A stretch of DNA of 64,000 nucleotides from PALSA-1353 sp050014015 (GTDB lineage: Bacteria > Planctomycetota > Phycisphaerae > Tepidisphaerales > Tepidisphaeraceae): positions 12,671 through 76,670 of the forward strand of contig JBEKEC010000019.1 in NCBI GenBank assembly GCA_050014015.1, read 5' to 3'. The notes under the pieces are model-generated. The model made no database searches. It had not been told where the DNA came from and worked only from the letters and a program-made list of their open reading frames with translations. Position numbers and translations under genes: made by a program. Of this stretch, positions 42,071-50,949 are shown in pieces; positions within the stretch are counted from its first letter, which is position 1; every line of letters begins with the position of its first letter.

Positions 42071-42154
42071 TTGAACCGCCATGACGCCAAGACGCCAAGG
42101 TAATCTGCCAATGCGCAATTTCCACCTTGGCGTCTTGGCGTCATGGCGGTTCAA
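42071..42154. repeat. Long hairpin, CGCCAAGA type
   Basis: Perfect 31-base arms (42071-42101 and 42124-42154) with the units GACGCCAAGAC and TTGGCGTC surround a 22-base loop. It lies between the acyltransferase start and the moaA stop. Confidence 0.92.
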
Positions 42155-42194
42155 TTTCTGCTCTCCCGGAAATTTTGGCACACCCGATTTGCGG

Positions 42195-43259
42195 CTATCC
42201 GCCGATTCTGCTCATCTGTTTATTGCCATGCCGCGAATGCACGGCTGGCTTCAGGCGGACGCATCGCACCATGGCGTCGGCGAGGGTTTGCAGCGAAGGG
42301 TCCCGACCCCGGAGAATGGATTTGACGTCGATTTCGCCGCCGTCGAACAGGCAGGATCGCAGCAGCCCGTCCGCCGTCAGGCGCAGCCGATTGCAGGTGT
42401 CGCAGAACGGCGCCGACATGGCGCTGATGAATCCGATCCGCCCCAGCGGCCGCCCGCGCGAAAGCCGCCAAACCTTTGCCGGGCCGACCCCCGCTTCGCT
42501 TCGCCGATTGACCGGCGTCAGCGGCCCAAGCTCGCGCTCAATGATGCCGCGGGTTTCGGCTTCGCTGATCAGCGCATTGTCGCCGCGCGATTGCCCATCG
42601 CATCCCGCCGCCGGGCCGATTGCCGCCTCTCCCAGCGGCATATACTCGATGAACCGCACCGTCACCTTCCGATCGACCGTCAGCCGCGCAAAATCGGCCA
42701 ACTCGTCGTCGTTGATCCCCCGCATCGTCACGCAGTTTATCTTGATCGAAGCCAACCCCGCCTCCTCGGCCCGATCCAGGCCCGCCAGCACGCTCGCCAA
42801 ATCCCCCGTCCGCGTAATCCGCCGGAACCGCGCGGGGTCCAGGCTGTCGATGCTGATCGTCACCCGATCCAGCCCCGCCGCCCGAAGGGGCCGTGCCAAC
42901 TCCGCAAGACGCTGCCCATTGGTCGTCAGCGATAAGTCCTCCACCCCCTCGATTCGCTTGAGCATTGCCACCAACTCGGCCAGTCCATTGCGCACCGTCG
43001 GCTCGCCGCCGGTTAATTTGAATCGCCGGATGCCGTGGATTTGGATGGCCGCCTTCACCACCCGCCCGATCTCTTCAAAACTCAATATCTCGGCCTTTGG
43101 CAGCCAGGTCACGCCCTCTTCCGGCATGCAATACACACAGCGGTAATTGCAGCGATCGGTAATGCTGATCCGCAACACCCTCACCGAGTCAATATGGGCC
43201 GGACCGGCGCCAAAATGGCCGGGGCCTGGATAGGAACGCTCAATGATCGGCAGAAGCAA
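42195..43259 (-). CDS. moaA: GTP 3',8-cyclase (molybdenum cofactor biosynthesis)
   Basis: The radical-SAM enzyme (354 residues) has the N-terminal cluster motif CNYRCVYC, the KLTGGEPTVRNGL SAM-binding stretch, and the C-terminal cluster CDTCNRLRLTADGLLRSCLF. It ends in Gly-Gly, which is required in MoaA for the cyclisation. It makes the first intermediate of molybdopterin from GTP. No other Mo-cofactor gene lies nearby. Confidence 0.97.
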   Translation of the reverse strand: MLLPIIERSYPGPGHFGAGPAHIDSVRVLRISITDRCNYRCVYCMPEEGVTWLPKAEILSFEEIGRVVKAAIQIHGIRRFKLTGGEPTVRNGLAELVAMLKRIEGVEDLSLTTNGQRLAELARPLRAAGLDRVTISIDSLDPARFRRITRTGDLASVLAGLDRAEEAGLASIKINCVTMRGINDDELADFARLTVDRKVTVRFIEYMPLGEAAIGPAAGCDGQSRGDNALISEAETRGIIERELGPLTPVNRRSEAGVGPAKVWRLSRGRPLGRIGFISAMSAPFCDTCNRLRLTADGLLRSCLFDGGEIDVKSILRGRDPSLQTLADAMVRCVRLKPAVHSRHGNKQMSRIGG

Positions 43260-43383
43260 CTGCTCGCTCCTTTATCCCCGCATTATAGGGAAGTGAAAAT
43301 CGATCGCGAATGAAATTTATTTGGCCCTCTTCCGTCTATTACTAAGCGCCGGTAGGATGGAAACCAACTTTACGGTGGAGACT

Positions 43384-45195
43384 ATGAAAATATCAAGAAA
43401 CTTCGTTTTGGTGGCGGTGGCGTGGGTGGGGATGGCGGCCTCCTTTGTTTCGGCCCAGGTGATGAACCAGGTGCCCAGCAATGCCCTGGCCGTGCTCAAG
43501 GTCAGCAATCTCCAGGCCACCAGCAAAAAGGTCGCCGATCTGGCCACGTCGCTGGGTCTGGGGCAATTGTCGCCGGAAATGGCCGATCCGTTGGGATCGC
43601 TCCTGAAGCGCGTTGGCGCGCCCGACGGCGTCAATGGCGCCGGCGACCTGGTGATTGCGTACATCGACCCCGCGGGACTCAATGCCCCCAACGGCCAATC
43701 GGTGCTTATCCTCATTCCCGTTTCTGATTACCAGAAGTTCATCGGCAATTTCGCCGATGCCAAACCCGATGGCGATCTCACCCAGGTCCATTTCAAGGGC
43801 GACATGGACGTGACCTATCTCGCCCACTGGGGCGATTACGCCGCCGCAAGCCCCGTCCGCGACATCGTCGCCAAACCGCCCACCGACGTCATTCAGGTCG
43901 ACGGACTCGCCGCCAAGGAACTGGACGGCAAGGACATCGTCATCCTCGGCAATCTCAAGGCCCTCAGGCCGAAAATGCTGCAAGCGATCGACAAGGCCCG
44001 CCAGGCCGCGCCGCCCGAAATCGATCAGCTCATCAGCCAGTTCGTGAAGATGCAAAACATCGACGCCACGAAATTCGCCCCGCTGGCCAAGGTGATCGTC
44101 ACCCAGTGTCTCAACACCGCTCAATCATTCACCGAAGGCGCCACTGCCGCCAGTTACAGCGTCAACCTCAGCCCCGACGGCGTCGCCACGACGTTGATGT
44201 GTCAGTTCGAGCCGGAGTCAGCCTGGGGCAAGGGCCTCGCCGACATCAAGAACACGGATGATTCCCTTCTCACGGGGTTGGCCAGCGGGAAATACCTGGT
44301 GTTCGGCGGTAACAGCCCGCAGCCGATGACGCCGGCGATGTCGAATTTTCTGGCGCCGATCCAGGCTGCCATCGCCGACCTGGGTCCGCAGTATTCATCG
44401 CTCAACGACTGGATCACGGCCCTGGAGAAGTTGGCCGGGCTCTCGCCCTCATCAACGTTTGGACTGCTGATGCCTAGCGCCCAGCCCGGCGCCGGGCCGC
44501 TGATTCAGATGGTCGCTATCCGCCATGGCGATGCCAAGGCGATGCTGGAGGCCATGCGTGAGATGCAAGACGCCCAGCAAGCCGCGATCAAAGCGATCGG
44601 CGTGCAAATGCCCGCCGGCGCCGTCCAGTCGTTCACGCGCGATGCCAAGACCGTCGATGGCGTCAGCTTCGACGAGGTCAAGAGCCCCATCAATTTGAAC
44701 GGACAAAACCCCCAGCAAATGCAGGCCATGCAGTTTATTAGCATGATCTACGGCCCCCAGGGCCCTGATATGTTCACCGGCCTGGTGGATGACCAGAACC
44801 TCCTGACCGTGATGGGCCTCGACGACGCCGGCATCAGCGCCGCCATCTCCGCAGCCAAGGCCGGCGATGATCCCCTGGCCAAGATCGGCACCACCAAGGC
44901 CGTCTCCTCGGAATTGCCCCCCCAGCGCTTCGGCGCGGTTTACGTCCCCCTCGATTTGTGGGCCACCACCGGCTTGGGTTACGCCAAAATGTTCGGCATG
45001 GATATGGGCGTCACCATGCCCGACAATCTCCCCCCGATGGGATGCACCATGTCCACCGACGCCTCCGCCGTTCGTCTTGACTCCTATCTTCCCTCGCAGC
45101 TCCTGCAAGCCCTGACCGCCGCCGGCATGCAGTGCTATACCAAGATGCAGAACCAACAGCCCCACAATGGCGGCGCGGCGCCGGGAGGAATGTGA
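43384..45195 (+). CDS. Secreted protein of unknown function
   Basis: The 603-residue protein begins with a signal peptide (ISRNFVLVAVAWVGMAASFVSAQ). The mature part has the pattern VPSNALAVLKVSNLQATSKKVADLA, LVIAYIDPAGL, VLILIPVSDYQKFIGNF and a repeated layout (FGLLMPSAQPGAG, MFTGLVDDQNLLTVMGL), reminiscent of DUF3352-type periplasmic proteins with repeated half-domains. The final 30 residues are Gln/Gly/Pro-rich. The ATG at 43384 follows GGTGGAG and directly precedes the signal peptide. Periplasmic location is expected; function unknown. Confidence 0.85.
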   Translation: MKISRNFVLVAVAWVGMAASFVSAQVMNQVPSNALAVLKVSNLQATSKKVADLATSLGLGQLSPEMADPLGSLLKRVGAPDGVNGAGDLVIAYIDPAGLNAPNGQSVLILIPVSDYQKFIGNFADAKPDGDLTQVHFKGDMDVTYLAHWGDYAAASPVRDIVAKPPTDVIQVDGLAAKELDGKDIVILGNLKALRPKMLQAIDKARQAAPPEIDQLISQFVKMQNIDATKFAPLAKVIVTQCLNTAQSFTEGATAASYSVNLSPDGVATTLMCQFEPESAWGKGLADIKNTDDSLLTGLASGKYLVFGGNSPQPMTPAMSNFLAPIQAAIADLGPQYSSLNDWITALEKLAGLSPSSTFGLLMPSAQPGAGPLIQMVAIRHGDAKAMLEAMREMQDAQQAAIKAIGVQMPAGAVQSFTRDAKTVDGVSFDEVKSPINLNGQNPQQMQAMQFISMIYGPQGPDMFTGLVDDQNLLTVMGLDDAGISAAISAAKAGDDPLAKIGTTKAVSSELPPQRFGAVYVPLDLWATTGLGYAKMFGMDMGVTMPDNLPPMGCTMSTDASAVRLDSYLPSQLLQALTAAGMQCYTKMQNQQPHNGGAAPGGM

Positions 45196-45196
45196 T

Positions 45197-45327
45197 ACAA
45201 ATTCGAAACTCGAAATTCGAATGACGAATCAAATTCGAAACTCAAAATTCGAAACGAGGGCCGTTTCGTCATTTGAATTTCGAATTTGATTCGTCATTCG
45301 AATTTCGAATTTCGAATTTTCCACTTT
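45197..45327. repeat. TTCGAA-rich palindromic repeat, copy A
   Basis: The repeat folds into a large hairpin of AAATTCGAA-type units and carries the shared core CGAATGACGAATCAAATTCG. It lies between convergent genes. Related copies: 49013, 51659 and 52917. Confidence 0.92.
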
Positions 45328-46133
45328 CAGTCCCCAAACATCTCCCCAATCTTGGCCTTGACGTCCCCGCTGCGCATCAATTCTTCCCCGATCAGCACCG
45401 CCGCCACCCCCGCATCCGCCAGCTTCCGGATGTCCTGTGACGTCTTGATCCCGCTCTCGCTCACCAGAACCCGCCGGTCGGCAACCAGTTCGCACATCCG
45501 CAACGTCGTTCCCAGGTCCGTCCGAAACGTCCGCAGATCCCGGTTGTTGATCCCTAGCAGGCTGTAGCTCCGATGCGGAAATCCGATCACCTGGTCCCTA
45601 ACCCGCATCAGATTGTCCACGTCGTGAACCTCGATCAGGCACGTCATGTTCAACTCCGTCGCCAGGATTTGCAGGTCGATCAGATGGCTCGTCTCCAGGC
45701 ACTCGGCGATCAGCAGCACCGCATCCGCCCCGGCCGCCCGCGATTCGTACACCTGGTACGCGTCGATGATGAAATCCTTCCGCAGCACCGGAAGATTCAC
45801 CGCTCGCCGAACCGTGCGAAGATCCTCCAGCTTGCCCTGGAAATAGGGCTCGTCCGTCAACACGCTCAGCGCATCCGCCCCGGCGTCCGCGTAGGCCCGC
45901 GCGATCGCCCCCGGATCGAAATCCGCCCGGATCACCCCCGCGCTCGGCGATGCCTTTTTCACCTCCGCGATCAGATTCATTCGCCTTTTTCCAGGAGTCG
46001 TCACCGCGTGGAAGAAATTCCTTGGCCGAGGGGTTTGGGCGATCCGCGCCTTCAACTCCTCCACCGGCGTCTGGGTTTTCGCCGACGCCACTTCCCGGCG
46101 CTTGGTATCGAGGATTTGATCGAGGATACTCAC
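45327..46133 (-). CDS. trpC: Indole-3-glycerol-phosphate synthase
   Basis: This TIM-barrel enzyme of tryptophan synthesis (268 residues) has LIAEVKKASPSAG, PVLRKDFIIDAYQVYESRAAGADAVLLIAECL, LIEVHDVDNL, GINNRDLRTF and VSESGI, which include the catalytic Lys and Glu. It starts with GTG at 46133. No other trp gene is adjacent. The divergent CAAX protease begins 33 bases away. Confidence 0.97.
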   Translation of the reverse strand: MSILDQILDTKRREVASAKTQTPVEELKARIAQTPRPRNFFHAVTTPGKRRMNLIAEVKKASPSAGVIRADFDPGAIARAYADAGADALSVLTDEPYFQGKLEDLRTVRRAVNLPVLRKDFIIDAYQVYESRAAGADAVLLIAECLETSHLIDLQILATELNMTCLIEVHDVDNLMRVRDQVIGFPHRSYSLLGINNRDLRTFRTDLGTTLRMCELVADRRVLVSESGIKTSQDIRKLADAGVAAVLIGEELMRSGDVKAKIGEMFGD

Positions 46134-46166
46134 GATGACCAGACTGTTGTAAAACGGATCGCTTGA

Positions 46167-46988
46167 ATGTCAAACTTCACGTGGATTCCCATCGCCGCCG
46201 CCGCTTCCATCGCCGTGGCAATCGCCCTGGGCGTCTTCAATCCCAAGAGGATTCTAGGACCCGAGCGCCTCTCCCCGGGCGAATCGCCCCTCGTCTTGTT
46301 CCGCGCCATCGCATTCGCCCTGGCCGCTTGGGCGATATCCCTCCTCTTGATCGCAGCCGTCCATCAGTCCCTCGCCAAGCAACGAAATCACCCCGCCACC
46401 ACCAGGCTCTCCGATCCCGAAACCGTCGTCTACAGCGGTGTGATGGAACTTGCGGTATTCGCGGCCATGCTTGCCGCGACGGTTTCCATCCGTATCAACG
46501 GGGTCAAGCGCGTGGGCATCAGCCTCCGGCGAATTCCCGCGGGCATCGTCGCCGGCGCCTTCGGACTCGCGCTGGCCCTGCCGCTGATCGTCTGCGTCGA
46601 CGGCCTCGCGCAATGGGCGCTGGAATATCTTGGCAAATCCCCTCCGCCGCACCAGTTGCTTGAAATTCTCAAGAGCAATCCCCCGCCCTGGCTGCGTGCC
46701 GCCGACGTGCTGGCCGCCGGCGCCGTCGCTCCACTTGCCGAGGAGATGTTCTTCCGCGGACTTCTGCAAACGCTCTTTCGTTATCTTTTCAAGCGATCCT
46801 GGCCCGCCGTGGTTCTGGCCGCCGCCGCTTTCGCCATGATGCATTCCTGGTGGACCTGGCCGCAAATTTTCTTCCTCGGCGTCTGCCTGGGCTACGCCTA
46901 CGAACGCACCGGCAACCTATGGATGTCGATCACCATGCACGCGCTGTTCAATTTGACGTCGATCTGGTTGTTCACTCATCTGACCTGA
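46167..46988 (+). CDS. CPBP-family intramembrane metalloprotease (CAAX/Abi type)
   Basis: The 273-residue protein has about seven hydrophobic segments. The active-site motifs are APLAEEMFFRGLLQTL (EExxxR), FAMMHSW and ITMHALFNLTS (H-x3-N). The family cleaves membrane-anchored peptides or prenylated proteins and often confers immunity to bacteriocins. It is divergent from trpC. Confidence 0.92.
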   Translation: MSNFTWIPIAAAASIAVAIALGVFNPKRILGPERLSPGESPLVLFRAIAFALAAWAISLLLIAAVHQSLAKQRNHPATTRLSDPETVVYSGVMELAVFAAMLAATVSIRINGVKRVGISLRRIPAGIVAGAFGLALALPLIVCVDGLAQWALEYLGKSPPPHQLLEILKSNPPPWLRAADVLAAGAVAPLAEEMFFRGLLQTLFRYLFKRSWPAVVLAAAAFAMMHSWWTWPQIFFLGVCLGYAYERTGNLWMSITMHALFNLTSIWLFTHLT

Positions 46989-47015
46989 ACCTCACTGGAA
47001 TCCCGCTACACCCCC

Positions 47016-47083
47016 CCGGCTCAATTTCCAAAGTGAGCCGGCCGGTCCCCCGGCCGTGCTTCGGCACCCAGAAATTTGGGCAT
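47016..47083. repeat. CCGGCC-rich inverted repeat, copy 2
   Basis: It matches the element at 35474-35560 in both its GAGCCGGCCGGTCC arm and the tail ending in AAATTTGGGCA, but its left arm is shortened. Confidence 0.8.
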
Positions 47084-47179
47084 ACTCCGCCGGATTAGGG
47101 AGGCCAAAAAAGGCCTTTTCTTGGAGTATTTTGGTAAACTCTCGGAACGGGAACGGGCGATCTATCGCCGGAACATTCG

Positions 47180-47497
47180 ATGAAAAAACACAGCCCTCAT
47201 ATTCGGCAAAAGCCATACTGGGAAATGACGGCGGCTGAATTGGCCAAAGCTACCGACGATCTCAATCACGAAGGCACAATTCTGCAAACCTGTCCCTTGA
47301 ACCGAAAAATGCGGAACCGTTGGGCAATGGCCGGGAAACGCGGCCGGCCAAGGATGGGCAAGGGATCAAAACGAGTGCTGATTTCCATGGAGAGGGGATT
47401 GCTCCAGCGTACCGATAAGCTGGCTCGTCTGCGCGGAGTCCGTCGGTCCGAATTGATCGCGGAAGGTCTGGAGACCCTTCTCGCCAAGGCATCTTGA
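47180..47497 (+). CDS. Ribbon-helix-helix DNA-binding protein
   Basis: The 105-residue basic protein ends in a CopG-like unit: KRVLISMERGLLQRTDKLARLRGVRRSELIAEGLETLLA, with beta strand, helix, turn and helix. The N-terminal part is Lys/Arg/Trp-rich and contains a RGRPRMG AT-hook-like patch. It has no adjacent toxin, and probably acts as a repressor. It is followed directly by the inverted repeats of the second RAYT. Confidence 0.7.
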   Translation: MKKHSPHIRQKPYWEMTAAELAKATDDLNHEGTILQTCPLNRKMRNRWAMAGKRGRPRMGKGSKRVLISMERGLLQRTDKLARLRGVRRSELIAEGLETLLAKAS

Positions 47498-47516
47498 AAT
47501 TAAAGGTGACGCGAAC
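47497..47516 (+). repeat. RAYT copy 2 flanking repeat, left
   Basis: AAATTAAAGGTGACGCGAAC is an inverted partner of the sequence at 48262-48280 on the other side of the transposase gene, with two or three mismatches. Confidence 0.7.
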
Positions 47517-47518
47517 CA

Positions 47519-48223
47519 TTATCCCGATTTGGCCTCTGATTTCCGCTTCTTCCGCCAGCCGACGGGGCGGCCACGCGGACGCAGGGTATGCCCTAGGGAC
47601 AACGCTTTGGCCATCCGTTGCACCCATGGATCGCTTCCCACCGGCCGGTTCCGCGCGATGCACACCTTGACCATCTTCTCCTCCGCTTCGCTTTGCGGCA
47701 CGTTCACCGTTTCCAGCCATCTTGACGGCCGGGGCACGGGCCAGGCGCTCAGCAGCGGATGCAACTCGTGCGAGCGGTCCTGCCGCACGTGGCAACTGCC
47801 CCATCGCCACCGCTCGGCCCGCCGCACCAGCCCCGCCCGCAGCGGATTGCGCTCCACGTAACGCAGCACCGTCAGCAGATGTTCATCCTGTTCAATCGGA
47901 AAACTCTTGAATCGGCCCTGATACAAATGCCCGTGTCCGACCGCCGCGTGCGCGTGCTTCCAACGCTGCGCGTGCGTCAGCGTCAGCCACCGCATGAACG
48001 CGGTCAGCTCGCCATCCTCCCGCGGCCAGAGCACCAGGTGCCAATGGTTCGACATCAGGCACCAGTCCAGAATGCGGATCGGCGCCCGCCGATGCGCCAG
48101 GACCAGCACCCGTTCGAACGCGAGAAAATCGTCGTCTTTCTTGAATAGCCGCAGGCGTCCGTTGGCCCGATTCAGAACGTGATACACCAGTCCGCCGGGA
48201 GCGTGTCGAGCAGTTCGTGGCAT
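47519..48223 (-). CDS. REP-associated tyrosine transposase (RAYT), copy 2
   Basis: The 234-residue HUH nuclease shares the motifs of the first copy: LVYHVLNRANGRLRLF, CLMSNHWHLVLWPREDGEL, QGRFKSFPIEQDEHLLTV and the tyrosine in RYVERNPLRAGLV. It differs strongly in its C-terminal part, so it is another RAYT lineage. It is not accompanied by the AAAGGGGTCGGGAG palindrome; instead a different inverted pair with core AGTGACGCGA flanks it. RAYT proteins recognise their own REP, so these flanks are its likely substrate. Confidence 0.93.
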   Translation of the reverse strand: MPRTARHAPGGLVYHVLNRANGRLRLFKKDDDFLAFERVLVLAHRRAPIRILDWCLMSNHWHLVLWPREDGELTAFMRWLTLTHAQRWKHAHAAVGHGHLYQGRFKSFPIEQDEHLLTVLRYVERNPLRAGLVRRAERWRWGSCHVRQDRSHELHPLLSAWPVPRPSRWLETVNVPQSEAEEKMVKVCIARNRPVGSDPWVQRMAKALSLGHTLRPRGRPVGWRKKRKSEAKSG

Positions 48224-48261
48224 GGAAATAAAGCATATCAGCCCGTCATTCTTATGTAAAC

Positions 48262-48280
48262 GCTCGCGTCACTTTTAATT
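48262..48280. repeat. RAYT copy 2 flanking repeat, right
   Basis: GCTCGCGTCACTTTTAATT is the reverse complement (with two mismatches) of the left flank at 47497-47516, about 40 bases upstream of the transposase start. Confidence 0.7.
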
Positions 48281-48294
48281 GCACAAGAAGACAG

Positions 48295-48366
48295 CTCACG
48301 CAGAGGCGCAAAGGCGCAGAGAAAACGGAGCATTTTCTTCTCTGCGCCTTTGCGCCTCTGCGTGAG
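48295..48366. repeat. Long hairpin, CGCAGAGGCGCAAAGG type, copy 1
   Basis: Perfect 29-base arms (48295-48323 and 48338-48366) contain repeated GGCGCA units. Nearly the same hairpin occurs at 60177-60269. Confidence 0.93.
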
Positions 48367-48494
48367 ACTCTTTCTCCCATGGATTTCAAATCTAATCGTA
48401 TTGAACCCCAAATGGGTAATGCGAAGGGATCAATTCCGCATGCTACTTTTCTAATCACCCTCATTGCCCTACCATTCCACACAAGGAGCCCCAC

Positions 48495-49007
48495 ATGGAA
48501 AACGCCCCGTTGAAGATCGGTCAGCCGGCGCCGGAATTTGAACTGATGAATCAGGACAAGAACAAGGTGAAGCTTTTGGATTATCGCGGCAAGAAGAAGA
48601 TCATCCTGCTGTTTTATCCGATGGATTTCAGCCCGATTTGCACGCAGGAGCATTGCACCTTCGGGCCGGAACTGGGCCGGATCGCCAAGGACGACCAAAC
48701 CGTCGTCTTCGGCGTCAGTTGTGACAGCCCGTTCAGTCATGCCGCCTTTCGCAAGCAATACGGCATTCCCTACGATCTGCTTTCCGATCCCACCCGCCGA
48801 ATGGCCAAGGCCTACGGGATGTGGGCGGGCGAGGAGCCGTATAACTGCACCAAGCGCGGAACCGTCGTCATCGGCAAAAATGGCAGGATCGCCGTTTATC
48901 AGGAACAGCCGATGAAAGACCCGAGGACGGTGGATGCGTTGGAGAGAGCGTCGCTGATTGCCGATGAACTGGCCAACCGCGCGGATGAATTTGGAGTGGG
49001 AGTGTGA
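48495..49007 (+). CDS. Peroxiredoxin (AhpC/TSA, Prx-type)
   Basis: The 170-residue thioredoxin-fold enzyme has the peroxidatic site FYPMDFSPICTQEHC with Cys near 52, a downstream VFGVSCDSPFSH and a Cys in EEPYNCTKRG. It reduces hydrogen peroxide and organic peroxides in the cytosol. An AGGAG seven bases before the ATG fixes the start. It is monocistronic; the TTCGAA repeat follows. Confidence 0.94.
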   Translation: MENAPLKIGQPAPEFELMNQDKNKVKLLDYRGKKKIILLFYPMDFSPICTQEHCTFGPELGRIAKDDQTVVFGVSCDSPFSHAAFRKQYGIPYDLLSDPTRRMAKAYGMWAGEEPYNCTKRGTVVIGKNGRIAVYQEQPMKDPRTVDALERASLIADELANRADEFGVGV

Positions 49008-49012
49008 AGAGA

Positions 49013-49132
49013 AAATTCGAAACTCGAAATTCGAATGACGAATCAAATTCGAAATTCGAATGATGAAACAGTGTCCCGTTTCGAATTTCAGGCTTCGAAT
49101 TTGATTCGAGTTTCGAGTTTCGAATTTCCCGT
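49013..49132. repeat. TTCGAA-rich palindromic repeat, copy B
   Basis: It lies between the peroxiredoxin and Dus genes, transcribed in the same direction. The core CGAATGACGAATCAAATTCG is present. The frame of the next gene is open through the repeat, but the product begins after it. Confidence 0.92.
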
Positions 49133-49139
49133 ACTCGCT

Positions 49140-50189
49140 ATGCACCTCGGCCCCACCACCCTTCGCACCCCTTTTTGCCAGGCCGGCCTGGCCGGATACA
49201 GCGACCGCGCCATGCGGATCGTTGCCCGTCGCCGTGGCTGCCCTTATGCCGTCACCGAAGCGCTGCTCGACGTCATTCTCTGTAACGGCGGCCAGGGATT
49301 GCGCAACTCCATCGACATCAATGATGAGGATCATCCCGTCGCCGGGCAGATTATCGGCAGCGAACCGGAAACGATGGCGCGGGCGGCGGGGATTCTGGCC
49401 CAGGCGGGGTACGACGTGATCGATCTGAACTTCGCCTGTCCGGTGAAGAAGATCAAGAACAAAGCCCGCGGCGGACACATGTTGTTCGACGTCGTCCGGG
49501 CGGTGAACGTCATGCGGGCCGTGCGCGATCGGTTGGGCGATTTTCCCCTCACCCTCAGCCTGCGCCGGGGATTCGACGATTCGGCCGAAGCCGAAGAACG
49601 ATTCTTCGAGATCATCGAACGGGGATGGTCGTTGGGCGTCGCCGCGGCGCGCGTCCACGCCCGCACGGTCCAGCAGAAATACGTCGGCTCGGCGCATTGG
49701 CCGTTTTTGGCCGCGCTGAAGCGGCGATATCCGCAAAAAACGATCCTCGGCAGCGGCGACGTTTTCACCGCCGCCGACGCCGTGCGGATGTATCGTGAAA
49801 CAGCCGTCGATATGGTCTGGATCGCCCGAGGCGCGATCGGAAACCCCTGGATTTTCCAGCATGCCGAGCGCTTGCTGGCAAATCCCAATGCCGAAATTCT
49901 TCCGCCGAAAATCCCGCAACAGCGCCAGGCGCTGGAGGAACATTTCCAGATCGCGGTCCAGATTCACGGCGAATCGTTGGCCGCCCGGCGGATGCGGAAG
50001 ATGGGGATCAAGTACAGCCGGTTCCATCCGCTGGCGACCGAGGTAAAGCGCCAATTCATTCAGGTGCACAGCCTGCGCGATTGGCAGGCTGTTCTGGATA
50101 AGTGGTATGTCGGCGGCGGTCCGGGCGTCTGGCCGGCCGAGAACGCGGCGGATGAGGTGAACGAACCGGTTGGCGATGCGTGCGGATAA
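49140..50189 (+). CDS. dus: tRNA-dihydrouridine synthase
   Basis: This FMN-dependent TIM-barrel enzyme of 349 residues reads TPFCQAGLAGYSDRAMRIVARRRGCPYAVTEALL at the start, then DVIDLNFACPVKK with the catalytic Cys, VHARTVQQKY, and GSGDVFTAADAVRMYRETAVDMVWIARGAIGNPWIF. The usual NFGCP reads NFACP here. It reduces uridines in tRNA D-loops. ATG 49140 follows the repeat directly. Confidence 0.93.
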   Translation: MHLGPTTLRTPFCQAGLAGYSDRAMRIVARRRGCPYAVTEALLDVILCNGGQGLRNSIDINDEDHPVAGQIIGSEPETMARAAGILAQAGYDVIDLNFACPVKKIKNKARGGHMLFDVVRAVNVMRAVRDRLGDFPLTLSLRRGFDDSAEAEERFFEIIERGWSLGVAAARVHARTVQQKYVGSAHWPFLAALKRRYPQKTILGSGDVFTAADAVRMYRETAVDMVWIARGAIGNPWIFQHAERLLANPNAEILPPKIPQQRQALEEHFQIAVQIHGESLAARRMRKMGIKYSRFHPLATEVKRQFIQVHSLRDWQAVLDKWYVGGGPGVWPAENAADEVNEPVGDACG

Positions 50190-50206
50190 TTGGGCAGTTA
50201 GGGACT

Positions 50207-50292
50207 GTGCAAGAACAACTCCGCATTTCCCCCTCTCCCTGTACTCAGGGGGATGGCTGGGGTGGGGGTCTTCTGCGCATTTGTTCTTGCAC
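50207..50292. repeat. Inverted repeat GTGCAAGAACAA
   Basis: GTGCAAGAACAA (50207-50218) and its complement (50281-50292) enclose a pyrimidine-rich to GT-rich stretch of 62 bases with its own partial pairing. It separates the Dus gene from the convergent Uma2 gene. Confidence 0.75.
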
Positions 50293-50305
50293 GACCCCTT
50301 AGTCG

Positions 50306-50926
50306 TCATTCGCGCGCGGCCGCGAACATCTGGCCAACGTCCAGCACGAACCCCTTGACGACGGATGATTCCGCTCGTTCGCCCGGTTTGAACACGCCGA
50401 TCTCGACATAACGATCTCCTTGCAGCGACAGCACGATGACTTGTGAGTTCATCGGATCGACAATCCAATATTCCGGTATTCCAGCCCGCGCGTATTCGAA
50501 CCGTTTGATCTCCAGATCGCGGCGGCGATCGTCATTGCTGACAACTTCGATCACCCAATCCGCCCCGTCCCAAAATTCATTGGCACGCCTCCTCGCGTTT
50601 GATTTGAACATAAACGCGATGTCCGGTTCACGGATTTTGTTTGGGTCCAGACGGATTCGGAGCGGTGCAAATAGCACCATTCCCAACCCTTGGGGCCGCA
50701 CGAACGCCACAATGGCTTCATATAGAAATGCGACAATACGTTGGTGTAGTTCAGTTGGCATAGGAAGGACCTCGACGTTTCCGTGCGAGAATTCGACGAG
50801 GTGATTTCCGGGAAGGGTCAGGTATTCCTCGACCGACCAATGCCCTTGGTTAGGAAATAACCGGGCAATTTCCCAGGCCGGCTCGCCGGTTACCTGGGAT
50901 TGTCGCGATGCGGCGATGGAAGCCAT
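50306..50926 (-). CDS. Uma2-family PD-(D/E)XK protein
   Basis: The 206-residue protein has the Uma2 (DUF820) pattern: WSVEEYLTLPGNHLVEFSHGNVEVLPMPTELHQRIVAFLYEAI, IREPDIAFM, then WDGADWVIEVVSNDDRRRDLEIKRFEYARAGIPEYWIVDP. The E-x-D and D-W-V-x-E-V residues form a nuclease-like site. These abundant genes have no proven function. The divergent small gene at 50950 shares the short promoter region, which holds a TATTATAAC box near 50935. Confidence 0.9.
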   Translation of the reverse strand: MASIAASRQSQVTGEPAWEIARLFPNQGHWSVEEYLTLPGNHLVEFSHGNVEVLPMPTELHQRIVAFLYEAIVAFVRPQGLGMVLFAPLRIRLDPNKIREPDIAFMFKSNARRRANEFWDGADWVIEVVSNDDRRRDLEIKRFEYARAGIPEYWIVDPMNSQVIVLSLQGDRYVEIGVFKPGERAESSVVKGFVLDVGQMFAAARE

Positions 50927-50949
50927 TGGATTGTATTATAACACGTTCC

